Source: Cyanobacteria bacterium UBA8803
GTDB lineage: Bacteria; Cyanobacteriota; Cyanobacteriia; Cyanobacteriales; Coleofasciculaceae
Assembly (NCBI GenBank): GCA_003505715.1
Contig: DNXU01000341.1
Coordinates: forward strand, 4,008-9,181
Reading direction: 5' to 3'
Length of the DNA: 5,174 nt
Shown here piece after piece: positions 1 to 5,154 of the stretch. Position 1 is the stretch's first letter. Every line of letters begins with the position of its first letter. The notes under the pieces are model-generated. The model saw nothing but the letters and a program-made list of their open reading frames with translations, searched no databases and had not been told where the DNA came from. The position numbers and the translations under genes are program-made.

Positions 1-607
<607 letters not shown>

Positions 608-647
608 CTAGAATCAAGCCAAAAGACTAACAATAGCGGTTTTTGTC

Positions 648-965
648 ATGGCAGTTAAAAAGCAGTTCGCCAGTTTCCAAGAAGTCCTCTCTGGCTCTGA
701 TTTGCCTGTATTGGTAGATTTTTATGCGACTTGGTGCGGGCCTTGTCAGATGATGGCTAACATCTTGGAGCAAGTCAGCGCTCAACTCAAGGGTCGGTTG
801 CAGGTGGTCAAAATTGATACGGATAAGTACCCCCAGCTAGCGTCTCAGCACAAAGTTTATGCCCTACCCACCTTGGTACTCTTCAAAAACGGCCAGCCTG
901 TAGAGCGTATTGAGGGAGTAGTGGCAGCCGATCAACTTGTTCAACGATTGGAGCTACTTCTTTAA
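648..965 (+). CDS. trxQ: Thioredoxin, y-type (TrxY/TrxQ)
   Basis: Small dithiol-disulfide oxidoreductase of 105 residues, a full-length single thioredoxin fold. The active site WCGPC is at residues 29-33 (redox cysteines C30 and C33). The buried Asp is D24 and the cis-proline is P74 in ALPT. The N-terminal region (KKQFASFQEVL, then PVLVDFYATWCGPCQ) and KIDTDKYP (55-62) resemble plant chloroplast Trx y rather than the m or x types. In Synechocystis the y-type is called TrxQ. Type y thioredoxins are known to supply electrons to peroxiredoxins and related antioxidant enzymes; that role here is inferred from the family. No clear Shine-Dalgarno precedes the ATG, and the preceding bases are T-rich. 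The start agrees with the family start. The gene is monocistronic in appearance: divergent from fabG, convergent with thf1, and followed 13 bp later by a strong palindrome. The subtype assignment is from memory of family sequences, not an alignment. Confidence 0.93.
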   Translation: MAVKKQFASFQEVLSGSDLPVLVDFYATWCGPCQMMANILEQVSAQLKGRLQVVKIDTDKYPQLASQHKVYALPTLVLFKNGQPVERIEGVVAADQLVQRLELLL

Positions 966-978
966 ATCAACCTCATAA

Positions 979-1015
979 CCAGAAGTCGGGTTTCTTGAAG
1001 AAACCCGACTTCTGG
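979..1015. repeat. Perfect 18-bp palindromic repeat, probable bidirectional terminator hairpin
   Basis: The arm CCAGAAGTCGGGTTTCTT (979-996) is followed by a single G (997) and its exact reverse complement (998-1015). As RNA it would form a stem of about 16 bp with a very short loop. It begins 13 bp after the thioredoxin stop and lies between convergent genes, where a two-way terminator is expected. No T-run follows directly; the nearest is TTTTT at 1028-1032. The core AGAAGTCGGGTTTCTT resembles a dispersed palindromic element I recall as common in filamentous cyanobacterial genomes, so it may be a mobile-type interspersed repeat rather than a gene-specific terminator. Confidence 0.8.
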
Positions 1016-1065
1016 GTCTATAACTCCTTTTTGATTATGTCCAATATGATTAGCAGGAGAGATGC

Positions 1066-1087
1066 TACCCTTATAACCCAAAGGGTA
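1066..1087. terminator. Short hairpin downstream of thf1, possible terminator
   Basis: TACCCTT (1066-1072) and AAGGGTA (1081-1087) are exact inverted repeats around an 8-nt loop. The hairpin lies 14 bp beyond the thf1 stop codon in the direction of thf1 transcription. No U-tract follows on that strand, so intrinsic termination is uncertain. It may only protect the 3' end or be a chance pairing. Confidence 0.3.
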
Positions 1088-1101
1088 CAACGCCGATTAT
1101 G

Positions 1102-1851
1102 TCAATAGCCCTTAGAAAAATTAGCTAGATCTTGGGAATGATTAGATTGATCTGCCCCAGGAGGGGTTGCTGATTGGTCTTTATCCTGAGCCCGTTGTTC
1201 CCGTTTTTTGCGATCGGCTTTGATGGCATCTTCTATCACAGTCTGAACCTGAGCCATTTTTTCCAGGTTGCTGCGGTACAACTCCAAGTCTTTTTGCAAC
1301 TTTTCTTGATCTAAGTTCAAGGCTTGACTAATTTGCTGGAGTGCCTCAGTTACCTGCTGTTGATTCTTGACCAACTCCGGATCGGATTGTTCTAGCAGGC
1401 TATACAGACCAATCGCAAATAGGCGACTGTACTTAAATTTAGGATTGCTAGCGATCGCGGTGACGATGGTAGACAAATCCAAGGCACCATGTAGAGGAGT
1501 TGGCGAACTAAACCAAGATATTAGTTCTGAACCAGATAAACCTCTTGCCATTTCCTTGAGTCGTTCGGCATCCTGCTGGTATTGTTGCGGATTGCCCCCA
1601 ACTGCCTGACAAACGGCTTCAAAAATGGATTCTCGATCTTTTTCTGGTCGATAGCCTTGCATGAAGCGGTTAAAAGAAGTTACTACACCCAAGGCATAGA
1701 TGGGATCGTAGCGAAAATCCACATTAACCAACAGCAAATGCATCTCTACCATCAACTCTTCCACCACCCGTCGGTAAATTGAGTTAATCGGACGGGTGTG
1801 ATGTTTATAGAAATCTCGTTTGGTCTCCGAGACTGTACGAACGTTACTCAC
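1102..1851 (-). CDS. thf1: Thylakoid formation protein Thf1 / Psb29
   Basis: Cyanobacterial and plastid protein of 249 residues, the usual family length, required for normal photosystem II turnover and thylakoid organisation. In Synechocystis the orthologue (Psb29) is known to interact with thylakoid FtsH proteases. The N-terminal signature VRTVSETKR followed by FYKHHTRPINSIYRRVVEEL (about residues 4-33) is diagnostic. VEMHLLLVNVDFRYDPIYALG (35-55) and the helical core continue to about 150. Residues 155-220 are helix-rich with coiled-coil character. The tail (about 221-249) is polar, low-complexity and likely disordered. There is no signal peptide or membrane segment. The start is GTG at 1851: it matches the family N-terminus and no in-frame ATG lies near upstream. 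It has no visible Shine-Dalgarno, and an inverted repeat occupies the leader (1864-1883). It is divergent from the CpcT-like gene. A HIP1 site lies at 1451-1458. Confidence 0.95.
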   Translation of the reverse strand: MSNVRTVSETKRDFYKHHTRPINSIYRRVVEELMVEMHLLLVNVDFRYDPIYALGVVTSFNRFMQGYRPEKDRESIFEAVCQAVGGNPQQYQQDAERLKEMARGLSGSELISWFSSPTPLHGALDLSTIVTAIASNPKFKYSRLFAIGLYSLLEQSDPELVKNQQQVTEALQQISQALNLDQEKLQKDLELYRSNLEKMAQVQTVIEDAIKADRKKREQRAQDKDQSATPPGADQSNHSQDLANFSKGY

Positions 1852-1863
1852 AAAGCAGATTTT

Positions 1864-1883
1864 AATGGGTATTTCATCCCATT
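1864..1883 (-). promoter_or_regulatory. Inverted repeat in the thf1 5' leader
   Basis: AATGGG (1864-1869) and CCCATT (1878-1883) are exact inverted repeats around an 8-nt loop. On the thf1 strand the stem ends 12 nt before the GTG start, close to the ribosome-binding region, which lacks a Shine-Dalgarno. It could be a leader stem-loop affecting translation or a protein-binding dyad in DNA. The stem is only 6 bp, so chance is possible. Confidence 0.3.
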
Positions 1884-1902
1884 GTCTCGCTTAAAGACGA
1901 GT

Positions 1903-1914
1903 TTGCCAAGGCAA
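1903..1914. promoter_or_regulatory. 12-bp dyad TTGCC-AA-GGCAA in a divergent intergenic region
   Basis: The perfect dyad lies about midway between the divergent starts of thf1 (1851) and the CpcT-like gene (1961), a natural position for an operator acting on both. I do not recognise it as the site of a named regulator: it is not the NtcA GTA-N8-TAC pattern. Its first half could also be read as a -35-like TTGCCA, but no convincing -10 follows at 16-18 bp. Confidence 0.25.
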
Positions 1915-1960
1915 GATATCCTGAGAGGAGAATAGGAAAAATCTCGCTATCCCTTTATAT

Positions 1961-2575
1961 ATGGCTCTTCCTCCAGAACTTATCACCTTAGCACACTATA
2001 TGGCTGGTGAATTTGACAATCAACAACAAGCGATCGCCGATCCAGTTTGGTACGTTCACCTGCGCCTGTGGCAGCGACCTGTGCCTTTGTTTACCGAAGA
2101 CAGCCTGACCCTATTTGCCGAACAAGCCAATATTGTCAATCTCGATCGCCCCTACCGCCCCCGATTGCTGCGGCTACGTCTTTCTGATACGCTCCCTGCC
2201 TCTTTACAGGTGCAATACTACATGTTTAAAGATTCAGAAGCAATTTGCGGAGCAGGCCGCCATCCAGAATTATTGAAACAGCTAACGATTGACCAAATCG
2301 AGTTCTTACCTAGCTGCACGCTGACAGTTCAACAGCGGCAAGGCGAGTCGAATTCTTATGAGTTCTCCACCTCTTCGGCAACAGGGAGTCCTTGTTGCTT
2401 TACCTATCAGGGCAACACTTACCAAGTTTCTCTGGGATTTGAGGCAACAAAAGAGGAATTCCGCAGCTATGATAAGGGCATCGATCCTACAACCGGAAAA
2501 GCAATTTGGGGTGCTTTACTTGGCCCATTTCGCTTCACAAAATGCCAAGACTTTGCTCATGAATTGGCAGTATAA
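1961..2575 (+). CDS. CpcT/CpeT-family phycobilin lyase-like protein (divergent paralogue)
   Basis: A 204-residue member of the CpcT/CpeT family, whose characterised members attach phycobilins to a cysteine of phycobiliprotein beta subunits. Family landmarks are LAHYMAGEFDNQQQAI (10-25), Y31-x-H33-x-R35 with R39-P40, EQA (54-56), PYRxRLLRL (64-72), C119 in the PSCTL segment, YDKGIDPTTG (170-179) and WGxxxGPF (183-190). It departs from canonical CpcT and CpeT as I remember them: HLRLWQRPV in place of an HIRV-x-x-RPL-type segment, and N57 where EQAY is usual. It therefore looks like a third, CpcT2-type subgroup, and whether it is an active lyase is unknown. The ATG start matches the family N-terminus, but no Shine-Dalgarno lies directly upstream; the AGGAG at 1926-1930 is about 30 nt away. 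No phycobiliprotein genes are adjacent. A HIP1 site lies at 2030-2037. Confidence 0.85.
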   Translation: MALPPELITLAHYMAGEFDNQQQAIADPVWYVHLRLWQRPVPLFTEDSLTLFAEQANIVNLDRPYRPRLLRLRLSDTLPASLQVQYYMFKDSEAICGAGRHPELLKQLTIDQIEFLPSCTLTVQQRQGESNSYEFSTSSATGSPCCFTYQGNTYQVSLGFEATKEEFRSYDKGIDPTTGKAIWGALLGPFRFTKCQDFAHELAV

Positions 2576-2576
2576 T

Positions 2577-2744
2577 GGTTGTTGGTTATTAGTTGTTGGT
2601 TATTAGTTGTTGGTTATTAGTTGTTGGTTATTGGTTATTAGTTGTTGGTTATTAGTTGTTGGTTGTTGGTTGTTGACAAGCCAATTACCCATTACCAATT
2701 ACCCATTACCAATTACCCATTACCAATTACCCATTACCAATTAC
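2577..2744. repeat. Two abutting 14-bp-period (2 x 7) tandem arrays of opposite strand composition
   Basis: The left array has the unit GTTGTTGGTTATTA with five exact copies (2578-2591, 2592-2605, 2606-2619, 2641-2654, and one at 2620-2640 interrupted by a 7-bp insertion), then decays into GTTG repeats to about 2675. The right array has the unit CCAATTACCCATTA with four exact copies (2681-2736) plus a partial copy to 2744. Positions 2569-2676 contain no C and 2681-2749 contain no G. The halves can therefore pair with G-U help into a long imperfect hairpin; for example GGTTATTGG (2626-2634) against CCAATTACC (2681-2689) has one mismatch. The 7-bp sub-period fits the short tandemly repeated repetitive (STRR) sequences described in cyanobacteria. 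The arrays fill the whole gap between two convergent genes, so a transcription-stop or buffer role is possible. Confidence 0.9.
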
Positions 2745-2745
2745 T

Positions 2746-3114
2746 TCAAGTTGCCATACTGCGAGGAACTCCTTCCAAGGCTTCTTCCTCAGTTTCAAAG
2801 ATTTCAAACACTGAATCCATCATTGTTACTTCAAACACTAGTTTGGCTTCGGGATGGACGTTACAAATACGGAAACTTCCTTTAACTTTGTCCGCATCTC
2901 GCATTCCTGCCACTAAAGATGTTAGGCCAGAACTATCAATAAAGTTAACCTGACTCAGATTGACCACTACATGCCGACTGAGTTTGGAAATACATTCTTG
3001 CAACTTCAGACGAAATTGCCAAGCCGTGGTAATGTCCAGGCGTCCAATTGGTGCCAAAACAATGACGGTCATGCCATCTTTGGTAGTATAAGTTTTTTGA
3101 TCGATATGAATCAT
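2746..3114 (-). CDS. STAS-domain anti-sigma-factor antagonist
   Basis: A 122-residue single-domain STAS protein of the SpoIIAA/RsbV type. Such proteins are known to bind anti-sigma kinases when unphosphorylated and to be switched off by serine phosphorylation. Visible features are the GRLDITTA segment (24-31), the strand VVVNLSQVNFID (49-60) and the phosphorylation loop DSSGL (60-64), with S61 aligned to the phosphorylated serine of SpoIIAA/RsbV. The acidic C-terminus (FETEEEALE) resembles other cyanobacterial members. A TTG at 3117 is also in frame, but the ATG at 3114 is preferred because it lies 6 nt after a perfect AGGAGG. The gene lies 165 bp downstream of hemF on the same strand, so co-transcription is possible. 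The partner kinase or sigma factor is not in the window. Its stop codon lies 1 bp beyond the repeat arrays. Confidence 0.92.
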   Translation of the reverse strand: MIHIDQKTYTTKDGMTVIVLAPIGRLDITTAWQFRLKLQECISKLSRHVVVNLSQVNFIDSSGLTSLVAGMRDADKVKGSFRICNVHPEAKLVFEVTMMDSVFEIFETEEEALEGVPRSMAT

Positions 3115-3120
3115 CAATGA

Positions 3121-3128
3121 CCTCCTTA
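3121..3128 (-). promoter_or_regulatory. Perfect Shine-Dalgarno TAAGGAGG of the STAS gene
   Basis: On the reverse strand TAAGGAGG is followed by TCATTG and then ATG at 3114, a 6-nt spacer. The competing TTG at 3117 would leave only 3 nt, so this site decides the start. Confidence 0.85.
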
Positions 3129-3136
3129 CAGCGTTA

Positions 3137-3161
3137 GCTCCCCTTGAACCTCAAGAGGAGC
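3137..3161 (-). promoter_or_regulatory. Leader hairpin just upstream of the STAS ribosome-binding site
   Basis: GCTCC (3137-3141) pairs with GGAGC (3157-3161) and CTTGA (3143-3147) with TCAAG (3151-3155). There is one internal mismatch (3142/3156) and a 3-nt loop. On the STAS transcript this 25-nt hairpin ends 8 nt before the TAAGGAGG, so it could modulate translation or mark the end of the hemF transcript. The adjoining CCCGATCGGG (3161-3170) is a separate 10-bp palindrome. The role is inferred; only the pairing is seen. Confidence 0.4.
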
Positions 3162-3194
3162 CCGATCGGGGTTGGGGCAGAGTAGGTCAATTAC

Positions 3195-3221
3195 GTCTTG
3201 AGAACTCACTTGAAACAAGAC
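3195..3221. repeat. Inverted repeat GTCTTG / CAAGAC in the hemF-STAS spacer
   Basis: GTCTTG (3195-3200) and CAAGAC (3216-3221) are exact 6-bp inverted repeats separated by 15 bp. This is the middle one of three stem-forming elements in this 165-bp spacer. The spacing is long for a stable hairpin, and chance is quite possible. Confidence 0.25.
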
Positions 3222-3230
3222 TCACCTTAA

Positions 3231-3257
3231 TTGGGTAGCTTTTGCTACTTACCCCAA
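3231..3257 (-). terminator. Bulged hairpin downstream of hemF, possible terminator
   Basis: GTAGC-TTTT-GCTAC (3235-3248) is a 5-bp stem with a 4-nt loop. TTGGG (3231-3235) can also pair with CCCAA (3253-3257), extending it around a one-sided bulge. It starts 22 bp past the hemF stop in the direction of hemF transcription. No U-tract follows, so it may be partial or non-terminating, which would allow read-through into the STAS gene. Confidence 0.35.
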
Positions 3258-3279
3258 GTAGTGTAACTCAGATATCTAG

Positions 3280-4314
3280 TTAGGTTGTAGCTGTCCAGTT
3301 TGCCCAGTCTTGGGGAACCAGAAAAGTTTCGTATAATTCTGCTTCGGGAGTACCAGGTTGGGGTTGGTAACCATATTCCCACCGGACTAGAGGGGGTAGA
3401 GACATAAGTATGGACTCAGTCCGCCCGTTGGTTTGCAGACCAAAGATTGTACCCCGATCGTAAACCAGGTTAAATTCTACATAACGACCTCGGCGATAAA
3501 GTTGGAAGTTACGCTCGCGATCGCCATATTCTAAACCTCGACGCCGCTCAGCAATTGGCAGGTAAGCAGGTAAAAAGGCATTGCCGCAATCCCGGACAAA
3601 GGCAAACAGCTCTTCCCAACTACGCGGTTCCCCTACACCGACTTGGTTGCTGTAAGTGGCTGCTGATCCTTCCATGTTAGGCCCGCGATATAATACTCCC
3701 CGCCCATCTTGATAGTCAAAGAACAGACCGCCGACGCCCCGCATTTCTTGACGATGTTTTAGATAAAAATATTCGTCGCACCAGCGCTTGAAAACTGGAT
3801 AATACTCACCATGGTGAGCATCGCAGGCTTGTTTGAGGGTTTTGTGGAAATGGGCAGCATCTTCGGCAAAAGGATAATAGGGCGTTAAATCTGCTCCTCC
3901 GCCAAACCACCACACTGGCCCAGCCTCAAAATAGCGATAATTGAGGTGAACGGTTGGGATGTAGGGATTGCCGGGATGCAACACCATTGATGTGCCAGTA
4001 GCATAAAATCCATAACCAGCTGCTTCTGGACGCTGCGTTAGGATTGAGGGCGGTAACTGCGTCCCCCAAACCTCAGAAAAGTTCACCCCACCCTGCTCAA
4101 AGACAGCACCATCGCGGATCACGCGGGAACGACCGCCACCACCTTCTTCTCGCTCCCAGCTATCCTCCTTAAAGGTACTGAGGCCATCCAACTGCTCCAA
4201 ACCTGTGCAGATTGTATCTTGAAGCTGTTGCATAAACTGCTTGACTCTCTCCCTAGAGTCAGTGGGAGGTAAAAAATGAGTGGCGATCGTTGCGTCTGTC
4301 TGAAAAGCTGTCAT
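3280..4314 (-). CDS. hemF: Oxygen-dependent coproporphyrinogen-III oxidase HemF
   Basis: Catalyses O2-dependent oxidative decarboxylation of coproporphyrinogen III to protoporphyrinogen IX, a shared step towards haem, chlorophyll and bilins. The protein has 344 residues, typical for cyanobacteria. Signatures in order are [17 protein letters not shown] (50-66), [14 protein letters not shown] (71-84), H113 in VLHP, H123 in the TVHLNYR substrate segment, [13 protein letters not shown] (135-147), H157, H187 in [15 protein letters not shown] (193-201), and the C-terminal [18 protein letters not shown] (281-298). The four histidines correspond to those conserved in E. coli HemF. The start at 4314 is ATG, giving an N-terminus like other cyanobacterial HemFs; there is no Shine-Dalgarno at normal spacing. 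It is divergent from the SRPBCC gene and first in a possible two-gene unit with the STAS gene. A HIP1 site lies at 3517-3524. Cyanobacteria usually also carry the anaerobic radical-SAM enzyme elsewhere. Confidence 0.97.
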   Translation of the reverse strand: MTAFQTDATIATHFLPPTDSRERVKQFMQQLQDTICTGLEQLDGLSTFKEDSWEREEGGGGRSRVIRDGAVFEQGGVNFSEVWGTQLPPSILTQRPEAAGYGFYATGTSMVLHPGNPYIPTVHLNYRYFEAGPVWWFGGGADLTPYYPFAEDAAHFHKTLKQACDAHHGEYYPVFKRWCDEYFYLKHRQEMRGVGGLFFDYQDGRGVLYRGPNMEGSAATYSNQVGVGEPRSWEELFAFVRDCGNAFLPAYLPIAERRRGLEYGDRERNFQLYRRGRYVEFNLVYDRGTIFGLQTNGRTESILMSLPPLVRWEYGYQPQPGTPEAELYETFLVPQDWANWTATT

Positions 4315-4444
4315 AATTTCAATTCAATATCCTTAACCAGTCAGCTAACCCAAAATCTCATTGCCACCGCTCGGCATCTTGATGGGTCAACGCTCTATTG
4401 TAGGCCAATTAGAACCATCTTTGGAGAGTCCCTCACCAAAGAAA

Positions 4445-4471
4445 GGGAAACAGGGAGCAGGGAACGGGGAA
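4445..4471 (+). repeat. Degenerate GGGAACA-type heptamer repeats, left arm
   Basis: Imperfect head-to-tail heptamers (GGGAAAC, AGGGAGC, AGGGAAC, GGGGAA). The segment 4458-4471 is the inverted counterpart of 4534-4547, matching at 12 of 14 positions, so the pair could form a large imperfect hairpin with about 62 nt between arms. It looks like a decayed STRR-type cyanobacterial repeat. Confidence 0.55.
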
Positions 4472-4533
4472 CCGAACAATAGACCCTAAACCATACCCCT
4501 TACACCCCGCAGCCTCAGCGCCAGGTTAAGATA

Positions 4534-4553
4534 TTCCCTGTTCCTTGTTCTCC
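4534..4553 (-). repeat. Degenerate heptamer repeats, right (inverted) arm
   Basis: TTCCCTG, TTCCTTG and TTCTCC are consecutive heptamer-like units, the reverse-strand version of the GGGAACA-type units at 4445-4471. Their inverted placement around 4472-4533 is the same head-to-head arrangement as the larger array at 2577-2744. Confidence 0.5.
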
Positions 4554-4657
4554 TTAATGCTTACATTGTCCTGATAGGAGTTCCGAATATATCCTATAGA
4601 AGGATTTTACGGCAACGCTATTGACCTAGAGTTAAAAATTTGCCTGAGCGTCGCTAC

Positions 4658-4663
4658 AGGAGG
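4658..4663 (+). promoter_or_regulatory. Perfect Shine-Dalgarno AGGAGG of the SRPBCC gene
   Basis: AGGAGG is followed by the 6-nt spacer CGGGTT and then GTG at 4670. It fixes that GTG as the start. The longer reading from TTG at 4640 would translate the Shine-Dalgarno itself as RR. Confidence 0.8.
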
Positions 4664-4669
4664 CGGGTT

Positions 4670-5152
4670 GTGATTCTTAATTTTTCCTTTAAATTAATCG
4701 CAGGTCGAGGGAGAATTTGGTGCAAGTTCTCTCTCTTTAGGACGTATCGCGCCCTGAGTACTGCTCCAGTTGACGTTCTTTGGCACAAATTGATCAACCT
4801 AGCAGATGTATCCTGGCATCCCCTGCTATCGAGTACCAATGCCCCTATCGGGCTAATTGCAAAACCAGGTTTGATTTACCAAGTGGTTACTCGCTTAATT
4901 CCAATTCCCGTGCGAGTTTTTGTGGAACGAGTGCTACCGGGAGAATTGCTGAGCGTGCGGGTATTAGCCATTCCGGGGGTTGAAAACCGATTGACTTACC
5001 GAGTGGAGTCTACAGTTTGCGGTACCTACGTCTCCTACTCAATGACCTTGCGTGGTTGGTTATCTCCTTTGATCTGGTGGCTGATTCGACCCTACGCCGC
5101 TCGTGTAGCTGTAGAACTGGCTCAGGCAGCGGAGCAGGTAGCAGCGCTATAA
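4670..5152 (+). CDS. SRPBCC (START/Bet v1-like) family protein, function unknown
   Basis: A 160-residue single-domain protein that I recognise as a cyanobacterial SRPBCC-superfamily member. The fold is known for a deep hydrophobic ligand pocket, but the ligand of this subgroup is unknown to me. Visible features are a basic N-terminus (about 1-29), then TAPVDVLWHKLINLADVSWHP (31-51), matching the first helices after beta-1 of the fold (the APxxVWxxLxDl-type motif). The strands follow: IPVRVFVERV (79-88), ELLSVRVLAI (92-101), RLTYRVESTV (107-116) and TYVSYSMTLRG (119-129). A C-terminal amphipathic helix (about 133-158, PLIWWLIRPYAARVAVELAQ) closes the pocket. There is no signal peptide. The GTG start is chosen from AGGAGG at 6 nt; a TTG 30 bp upstream is the only longer option. 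It is divergent from hemF. Any tetrapyrrole or lipid link suggested by that is only inference. Confidence 0.75.
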   Translation: MILNFSFKLIAGRGRIWCKFSLFRTYRALSTAPVDVLWHKLINLADVSWHPLLSSTNAPIGLIAKPGLIYQVVTRLIPIPVRVFVERVLPGELLSVRVLAIPGVENRLTYRVESTVCGTYVSYSMTLRGWLSPLIWWLIRPYAARVAVELAQAAEQVAAL

Positions 5153-5154
5153 CT

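Larger units (their letters stand above)
4315..4669. other. 355-bp non-coding divergent region between hemF and the SRPBCC gene
   Basis: I see no credible gene, tRNA or rRNA here. It should hold the promoters of both divergent genes. On the hemF strand TACAAT (4402-4397) is a plausible -10, but no good -35 precedes it. On the other strand TTGTCC (4566-4571) and TATATC (4588-4593), 16 bp apart, are weak. TCTATTGT (4394-4401) recurs inverted as ACAATAGA (4476-4483). Decayed heptamer repeats occupy 4445-4471 and 4534-4553. Confidence 0.7.

Noticed and set aside
1033..1103. Direct repeat GATTATGTC at 1033-1041 and 1095-1103
   Set aside because: Only 9 bp in AT-rich intergenic sequence. There are no terminal inverted repeats or target duplication, so I cannot support a small mobile element.
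1367..1782. Two plus-strand frames of 80 and 66 codons
   Set aside because: Both lie antisense within thf1, with no recognisable domain and no Shine-Dalgarno.
2358..2606. 82-codon plus-strand frame
   Set aside because: Out-of-frame overlap with the CpcT-like gene, ending in the repeat array.
2607..2953. Two open frames through the repeat arrays giving peptides with VISCWLLV and PITNY repeats
   Set aside because: Their periodic sequence is just the 14-bp repeat translated. They run antisense into the STAS gene and have no ribosome-binding site.
4276..4482. 68-codon plus-strand frame spanning the hemF start
   Set aside because: Partly antisense to hemF; its tail (TGSRERGTEQ) is translated degenerate heptamer repeat.
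4566..4600. Possible promoter for the SRPBCC gene (TTGTCC with TATATC or TATAGA)
   Set aside because: TTGTCC to TATATC is 16 bp but both boxes match only 4 of 6. TATAGA is 23 bp away. This is not convincing without start-site data.
4654..4983. A 61-codon minus-strand and a 67-codon plus-strand frame
   Set aside because: Shadows of the SRPBCC gene in other frames, with no supporting motif.
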